From Dinochytrium kinnereticum (taxonomy: Eukaryota; Chytridiomycota; Chytridiomycetes; Chytridiales; Chytridiaceae): a stretch of 64,000 nt of DNA. The stretch spans positions 62,001-126,000 of the forward strand of contig JADGJT010000013.1 in NCBI GenBank assembly GCA_027604005.1, in the 5' to 3' direction. Made by a program: the position numbers and the translations under genes. Shown one piece after another: positions 58,190 to 64,000 of the stretch (its first letter is position 1; each line of letters opens with the position of its first letter). The notes under the pieces are model-generated. The model saw nothing but the letters and a program-made list of their open reading frames with translations, searched no databases and was not told the DNA's origin.

Positions 58190-60421
58190 CTCTGTCGCAG
58201 GCTGCTGAAGGAGCTTGCTGGCGGACGGATGTTTGCTTTTGAAGGCGTCTGCAAACAAAACTTGGTTGACCAAGGCCAGGCAGGCAATACCATGCGCGAT
58301 CGCAATCGCACCCAGCCCCCAAAACCACTTTGTACTTTCCACCTGCAATGCGACAGCGAATGCCTCTCCAACCCTTTACCTCAATCAGCCCCAGCCGAGT
58401 CGCTTGGCCAAGGGTGGAAACCAGGCATAGGGAAAGTGAGTACCCATGCTACCAAAAGCTGGTTGAAACGGAGGTGCAAACTCTGTTCCTTTGAGGAATT
58501 CTTCCGCCTTCAAAATCCAAACTCAAACTGTCAAAGCAAAACCCTTGGACTTGGACGTGCATTGGCCTCACCTGCTCATCCGATCCACCCCTGCTCCATG
58601 CCGCTTACAAGAATCAGATAATCCAGCCAGTGAGGCATGCACAACAAGCTCAGATAAATCATCACTCGCAGAAGTCCTCGGTGATCACCTCTTTCCGTGT
58701 GTTTGTTGCTGTCCACATGCTCCTGATTTCATTTCTTACTACTGCAGCTTTAACAAATCCCTTTATTCTGCATATTGCAACATCTCGACACATTGGCCGT
58801 GTCTGCCATTCATGGCAGATCGAAGGGCAGGCAATTATATTGCCGATACGCTTTGAGAGGGAAGTCTGTCCTTAGGTAAATGCTTCAGCAAAAGCCAGAC
58901 GATATTGACACGGCCGTGCTGTGCGGCTGGCCATCGCGTCACTAATGTTTGCAAAAGCCCCTGCTTACAAACACTCTCACTACTAAAACGACGACATAGT
59001 GTTGTTGGTATCATCGATATATCCAATAACACCGTAAGACTAGTCATGGCCACCCTCATAGGCATATCTCAAAGCGAGCTAGATTCTGCTGATGCGTTAA
59101 CTCCAACCCTGCTTAGAAGTGCGGCTGTGACGTTGGTGCTCCCACCCTTGGAGGCCCTGAACGAGCCAAATAAGAACGTTACAGAAAAGAGCATTGGATA
59201 CTGGACAGGGTATTTGGAGCTGGACCTTGTTGCGTGATACCTCCACACATTGCCACCAACTGTCTGGCAGAATCTGCGAATCTGCGCAATGGCTAGGTGG
59301 CCCCAGCGGAAGGGAGGAAACCAGATCGAGGTTAACGAATCCGGGATGCGCGAGTGGCATACTCGAGCCGTAAACCCGAAAATAATCATCAAGGCAGATC
59401 CCCAGCGATGGTAACTCTGGATACTCCTTGAATCGTGTTTGGGAGCCATATGGACCACAAGGTTCGCTCTAGCTAACCAAGGGAATCTTTAAAGGTGAAG
59501 CTGATGAAGGCGGCTCTATTCAACTGCCGAGCCCTCCGAACATCTTAGCCACACAGCAAGTTATGTAAGAGCTTTGGAGGAAGGTGATCAAATATGCGTT
59601 TCGTCGACATTTCCAAGTTCCACCTGTCTTTGGCTCTCGCCACATCGGCAGCTGAACAGGAGCTCTGAAGCACACCGTTGAAGAACTCATATTTCGTACA
59701 TCTGACTTCCAAGCCCTCACGGAAGTTTGTAACAGAGTAGAGCGACAAGCACACCTTCCGGTCTGTCTCCAACTTGACAGGTAGAAAGGCCTCTAGTCTC
59801 TCTAAGACGCCGACAACAATGATTCCTCCAAACAACAACTCTTGCACAGTGTCAAGATTATCAAGCGACTTATATAATAATAAAGGAAACATGTATACGC
59901 AGTAGTAATGTGATGCAGCGATCTTTATATATATAGTAAATCATATGACTGGCAACGCAGGATGCATGCATGCTCTTACTCTTGAAGGAATAGACCTGCC
60001 TCATTGGGATCACAGGAAACGAAAGATTAGATGATAGAAGAGGAAGGCGAAGGAGAATGATGAGAATATCTGCGTATTCACCAACGAATTGATGAAAACC
60101 AGGAGGGCATTTAGGTAGGCGGAGGCGAAAGTCAGATAAAAAAGGCAATATCGGTTATCCAACATGTAGATTCGGTACAGGTCTGAGTTTTGATCATCAC
60201 ACTTAAGCCCGTTGCCAGACGTATGCCCAGTGCGGCATGGTGCTATGCAAATCGCACACACAAGCAACAGAGGGAGGGAGGGAGAGAGGGAGAGAGGGAG
60301 AGAGGGAGGGGAAGGGCGGATGTTGGGTTGAGGCTCACCTTGTTGGCTGCAACGGTTGAAGAAAGAAAAAGAGAAAAGTGTGATTTGAAAAAAACGGCTG
60401 GTTGTCCAGATTTTATAGTGC
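58190..60421. other. 2.2-kb gap without a confident gene
   Basis: Holds the promoter of LEA2-like gene 2 on the left and of HARS on the right. Short open frames occur on both strands. On the minus strand, 59069-59458 and 59545-59892 translate to stretches without known motifs, and 60010-60423 has two hydrophobic segments. On the + strand there is 58905-59237. Codon use and exon pairing do not favour one strand. A lineage-specific gene or a decayed one is possible. A (GGGA/GAGA) tract lies at 60271-60314. Confidence 0.4.
60271..60314. repeat. (GGGA)n/(GAGA)n purine tract upstream of HARS
   Basis: Alternating GGGA and GAGA units about 110 bp before the longer HARS start codon. Such tracts often lie in promoters, but no function is shown. 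Confidence 0.7.
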
Positions 60422-62658
60422 ATGGGGTTTCTGGCAATTCACCGAGAATTATCAAGGAGACATTTGCCAGCAACGATCATCCAGCGAGCGCTTAAATCAC
60501 CGAGCCAGCATCGCCCTCTGTTCGCATCATTGTCACCCGCCTCACAGCGTCCTCAATACATCCCCCGCTCGCCTTTCAACCACCCCCAGCTTCGAACAAT
60601 CATGGCCGACGGTGCATCTGTTGCAGACCAGATTAAGGCTCTCGGCAGCCAGCTGAAACAGCTAAAGGCCAGCAAGGCTGACAAGGCCAGCATTGATGCT
60701 GTGGCGAATCAATTGAAGGAGCTGGGCAAGCAGAAGGCTTCGGCTGGAGATTCTGGAGCAAAGAAGTTTGAGTTGAAAACACCCAAGGTTGACAATTAAA
60801 CGCTCCTCCCCTAGGGCTATGCCCGCTTTTTTTTTGTTTTTCGGCATAGTCTAATTCTTAATATAGGGCACGAAGGATTTCATTCCCGAGGAGATGGCTG
60901 TCCGTGAAAAGATCTTTTCAAGTATTATCGAGATCTTTAAACGCCACGGCGCTGTGACTATTGACACGCCAGTGTTTGAGCTTAAGGTTTTTTGCCAAAT
61001 CTGCTTTTCTTGTTAGAAAACCATACTCACACTTTCACGTTTATTAGGATATCTTGACGGGAAAGTACGGAGAGGACAGCAAGCTCATTTATGACCTTCA
61101 AGACCAAGGTGGAGAGCTTTGCTCCTTGCGCTACGATCTTACGGTATGGGTTGATACGCAGGGCACTGCTTTGTAATTTCTAGATTTCATTTCTAACAGA
61201 AGTTATCAGGTCCCTTTCGCTAGATTTTTGGCCGCAAATAGCAACATTGGCAGCATTAAGCGATACCAGATTGCAAAAGTGTATCGAAGGGACAATCCGT
61301 CTATTAACAAGGGCCGGATGAGAGAGTTCTATCAATGCGTAGGTTTTTTTCTTTTTGTTTTTACTGCTCTTCGTCTTCTTTCTGTTCGCATAAGTCTCAA
61401 CGATTTGCAGGATCTTGATATCGCCGGTGACTACGGATCTATGATTCCTGATTCCGAAGCTCTTCGCATCATGGTGGAGATTCTGAATTCTGTCGACGTG
61501 GGGGATTACATTGTCAAGGTTGGTTTTTCCAGGCAGACTTACTATTGGCCCCCGTCGTACGTCTGCAGCATATTGACATAGGCGGCATCTAGCTAAACAA
61601 CAGAAAAATCCTGGACGGTATGTTCGAAGTTTGCGGCGTGCCGGCAGACAAGTTCCGTCAAATCTCATCAGCTGTGGACAAACTTGACAAGGTCAGCCCC
61701 TTCCTTCAAGTCTCTTCCTTCAGTTTCGAATATCCAACTACTCTCATGCGTTAACCCATTTTGTTTTCAGATGTCCTGGGCAGAAGTAAAGAAGGAGATG
61801 ACAGCTGAGAAGGGGCTTGCCGACGATGTTGCTGATCGGATCGGCGAGTACGTCAAACTTTCAGGTAAACCCTTTCCCTTTCACGTAAAATCGCATCTTT
61901 CGTAACTTCAAATTAAGGTGGCGCCGAACTTTGCGATACTCTTGCCGCTGATGCCAAGCTCTCACAAAACGCTTCGGCGAAGGCTGGTATCGAAGACATG
62001 AGACTTCTCTTTAAGTACCTTTCCATTTTCGGTGTGGAGAGGAAGATGTCTTTTGATTTGAGCTTAGCTCGTGGCCTTGACTACTACACTGGCGTCATCT
62101 ACGAAGCTGTTCTTACCTCAAGTTAGTTGAACGCGGTTTCCCATTCACTCAATTGTGTTTTAACTGCCTGTCTCCTGCGTCTTCTTAGAATCGGAGGAAG
62201 CCTCTGGCGTTGGCTCGATCGCCTCGGGTGGCCGCTACGATGAACTTGTCGGCATGTTCTCGGGTAAAAAGATACCCTGCGTCGGCATCTCGATTGGTCT
62301 CGAACGAGTATTCGCGATCGTTTACGGCCGTCTTAAGAAATCCAAGCAGCCCATCCGATCGACCTCCACCGAAGTTTACATCGTTGGTCTCGGCACCGGT
62401 TTCCTTCCGGAGAGGATGACCTTGGCCCGTGAGCTTTGGGATGCCGGGGTGAGCGCTGAGTTTTCGTACAAGGAGAAGCCGAGGAAGGATTCGCAGTTCA
62501 AGACGGCGGCTGAGGAGCAGATTCCTGTGGTTGTTGTGTTGGACAATGAGAAGGTGGCAGCTGGGATGGTGCAGATTGAGAATGCTAAGACGGGGGAGAA
62601 GGTTGTGGTGAAGCGGGAGGAGTTTGTCGCCCAGGTTAAAACTATTCTGGGTCGGTAG
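60422..62658 (+). CDS. HTS1: Histidyl-tRNA synthetase with WHEP domain; two in-frame starts
   Basis: Charges tRNA-His. Two in-frame ATGs, 60422 and 60602, are 180 nt apart. The first adds about 60 residues, basic and free of acidic runs ([20 protein letters not shown], then [18 protein letters not shown]), like a mitochondrial presequence. The second starts [15 protein letters not shown] in the WHEP helical hairpin ([20 protein letters not shown]). The catalytic core has [15 protein letters not shown] with [15 protein letters not shown] (motif 2), the HisA loop [19 protein letters not shown] and GISIGLERV (motif 3). The C-terminal anticodon domain has [10 protein letters not shown] and [13 protein letters not shown], ending VKTILGR. 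Seven or so introns are present. A single gene making both cytosolic and mitochondrial forms is known in yeast HTS1. Confidence 0.92.
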
Positions 62659-62759
62659 CCTCATCTTTTAGAGGATAATCAAATAGTATACGTAGTGAAT
62701 ATTATGTTTGATCGATCATAATTTTTTGTAGCGCATATTATGTTGATCTGCCATTTTTA

Positions 62760-64000
62760 TTATCCTGTTGTGGCTGTTTGAGAATGAAGGTAACTTCGTA
62801 GTGCGTTCAGTCGCATTTCGATGTCATCGCTGTCTGATACTTCCCCATCCCATTTTCTCCTGCTTGTCGAATGTGAGTTCTTTCGACCTTTTGATACGTA
62901 TTAGCCCAGAGACAGAATTGGGAACAGCGAAAAGGAAGTAAACGCACCAGCGAATTCTGCTTTTGATCTTGATTGCCGATTGGGACTTGAAGTGGAGTGC
63001 AGTAATGCGCTCTGCGGTCGATGCCGATCAACTACCTTTGCTTTCGCCTGCTTAGGATCTACTACATTAGGCTACAGAAAGATACTGGAAAAATCCCTTA
63101 CTCCTCGTGATGCCGCCTCTGTATGAAGATATTGAAGATGTGTGAGAGTCAACAGATGATTGCCGTGAGCCCGATCTACTTCAACGGCGTTAGTCCATAT
63201 TCTTAAGTTGAAATTCAAATATACAAACCTGGTCTGCCCTCTTCTTTCCCGTAACCTCTTTTCCTTCTCAATGACATATCTAAACATTAAAGCTGGCCGA
63301 CACAAAGAATATAGCAAACTTACAAAGTAGGGTCAAATCTTTGAAATGAGCCGCTTCTCCTAGCTTGCAATTTCCAATGAATAAAAAATACAAACAAAGG
63401 GACAAAAAATAAACCTGGTGAAGGAGAGTATGTTCTCAGCTTTTCCGGTGATTCCAAAACCAAAGGTCTTGACTTAATAACCTTGTAAGAAGTCCTGTAA
63501 GCAAAAGTCAGAAATAGAGCGCTCAAAACCCATTAAATCATTACGGTTTACGATTATAAGCACCATGATCCTCGGCTAAAACTTTCCCAGTCCTAGTCTT
63601 TGGTTGTGTCCTATCTCTCGGCACTCTTCCACGGCTTCCTGAAGGTTTGGCATGACTCTAATAAAAGAAAAGAAAAAAAAACACAAACCAATTATAAACC
63701 AATTTCCTAAACGAATAAATTATTACCACCATATCAGCCAAAATATCCACCAGCGATTTTAGGGGTTCAGAGAGATTGCGGGTGTGTTTCTGAAAATTCG
63801 GGTTAGATTTTGATGAGGAGAAGCTGTTGAGGTTCTCACGTAATGCGCTCGGGCCTCTTCTATTTCGTACAGAACGGATTGGAGACGGTCTATAAGTGAC
63901 GGTTGGAGAAAACTGGCTGTGGTGCTGCTAGAGGTTGATTTAGTCACCGACAAAGCAAAGTTGATACTAGTCGTGGCCAAGAAAATAAGAAATAAAACTA
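62760..64000 (-). CDS. CCDC61/VFL3-like basal-body protein, 5' end beyond window
   Basis: CCDC61 (Chlamydomonas VFL3) is a basal-body protein that sets centriole and rootlet orientation. Exons give LIDRLQSVLYEIEEARAHY, KHTRNLSEPLKSLVDILAD, then SHAKPSGSRGRVPRDRTQPK, then RFDPTLYVIEKEKRLRERR (like the RFDPTAFVxxK motif I recall in CCDC61), a Ser/Arg-rich stretch SRQSSVDSHTSSIS, and the C-terminal SDSDDIEMRLNALRSYLHSQ. Several exons in the middle are uncertain. A pyrimidine tract and CTAG acceptor at 63970-63995 suggest the exon at the right edge is internal, so the N-terminal SAS6-like head lies outside. The name is moderate confidence; it converges on HARS 101 bp away. Confidence 0.5.

Noticed and set aside
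59069..59458. Minus-strand 129-residue open frame as a possible membrane protein
   Set aside because: No motif, no clear exon partners and a competing plus-strand frame (58905-59237). Left as unresolved.

Overview
The window is nuclear DNA from a flagellated (zoosporic) fungus. The fungal side is shown by RAV2/ROGDI, a BUB2-type GAP, a DSC2/UBAC2-like rhomboid and Sec1 with a long tail. The flagellate side is shown by four cilium or centriole genes that most other fungi have lost: TMEM17, CEP44, enkurin and a CCDC61/VFL3-like gene. Almost every gene is split by spliceosomal introns. Many introns are only about 36-50 nt long, with GT donors, AG acceptors and CTAAT-like branch points. I placed the CDSs by joining exons by hand and comparing them with remembered protein families. 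No database search was possible, and the exact phylum (chytrid, blastoclad, rozellid and so on) cannot be decided here.

Region 1 (1-28.7 kb) is very compact, with intergenic gaps of about 8-300 bp and one coding overlap. In order: OST3/OST6 (+); ROGDI/RAV2, primase PRI1, MSH4 and TMEM17 (all -); UBAC2/DSC2 (+); an S6K-like AGC kinase, FANCI and KIN17 (all -); a lysine-rich unknown gene (+); CENP-M (-); a YEATS2-like protein, SEC1 and an S9 peptidase (all +). Genome-maintenance genes are concentrated here: primase, the meiotic MutS homologue MSH4, Fanconi anaemia FANCI, KIN17 and the inner-kinetochore protein CENP-M.

Region 2 (28.7-64 kb) is looser, with many introns, intergenic stretches up to about 2 kb and simple repeats. 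It holds an ABCC transporter (-), CEP44 (+, with a 136-N assembly gap), insulysin (+), a first LEA2-like single-pass membrane protein (-), a CBS-domain protein (-), enkurin (-), an alpha/beta hydrolase (-), an unknown basic protein (+), BUB2 (+), a second LEA2-like protein (-), histidyl-tRNA synthetase with a WHEP domain and two in-frame starts (+), and a CCDC61-like gene running off the right edge (-).

No tRNA, rRNA, CRISPR array or intact transposon was recognised. The most noteworthy points are the CENP-M gene with a degenerate P-loop, whose last exon overlaps the neighbouring gene antisense; the isolated ATG exon of ROGDI; the dual-start histidyl-tRNA synthetase; and the YEATS2-like protein with an added zinc finger and a possible C-terminal histone fold.
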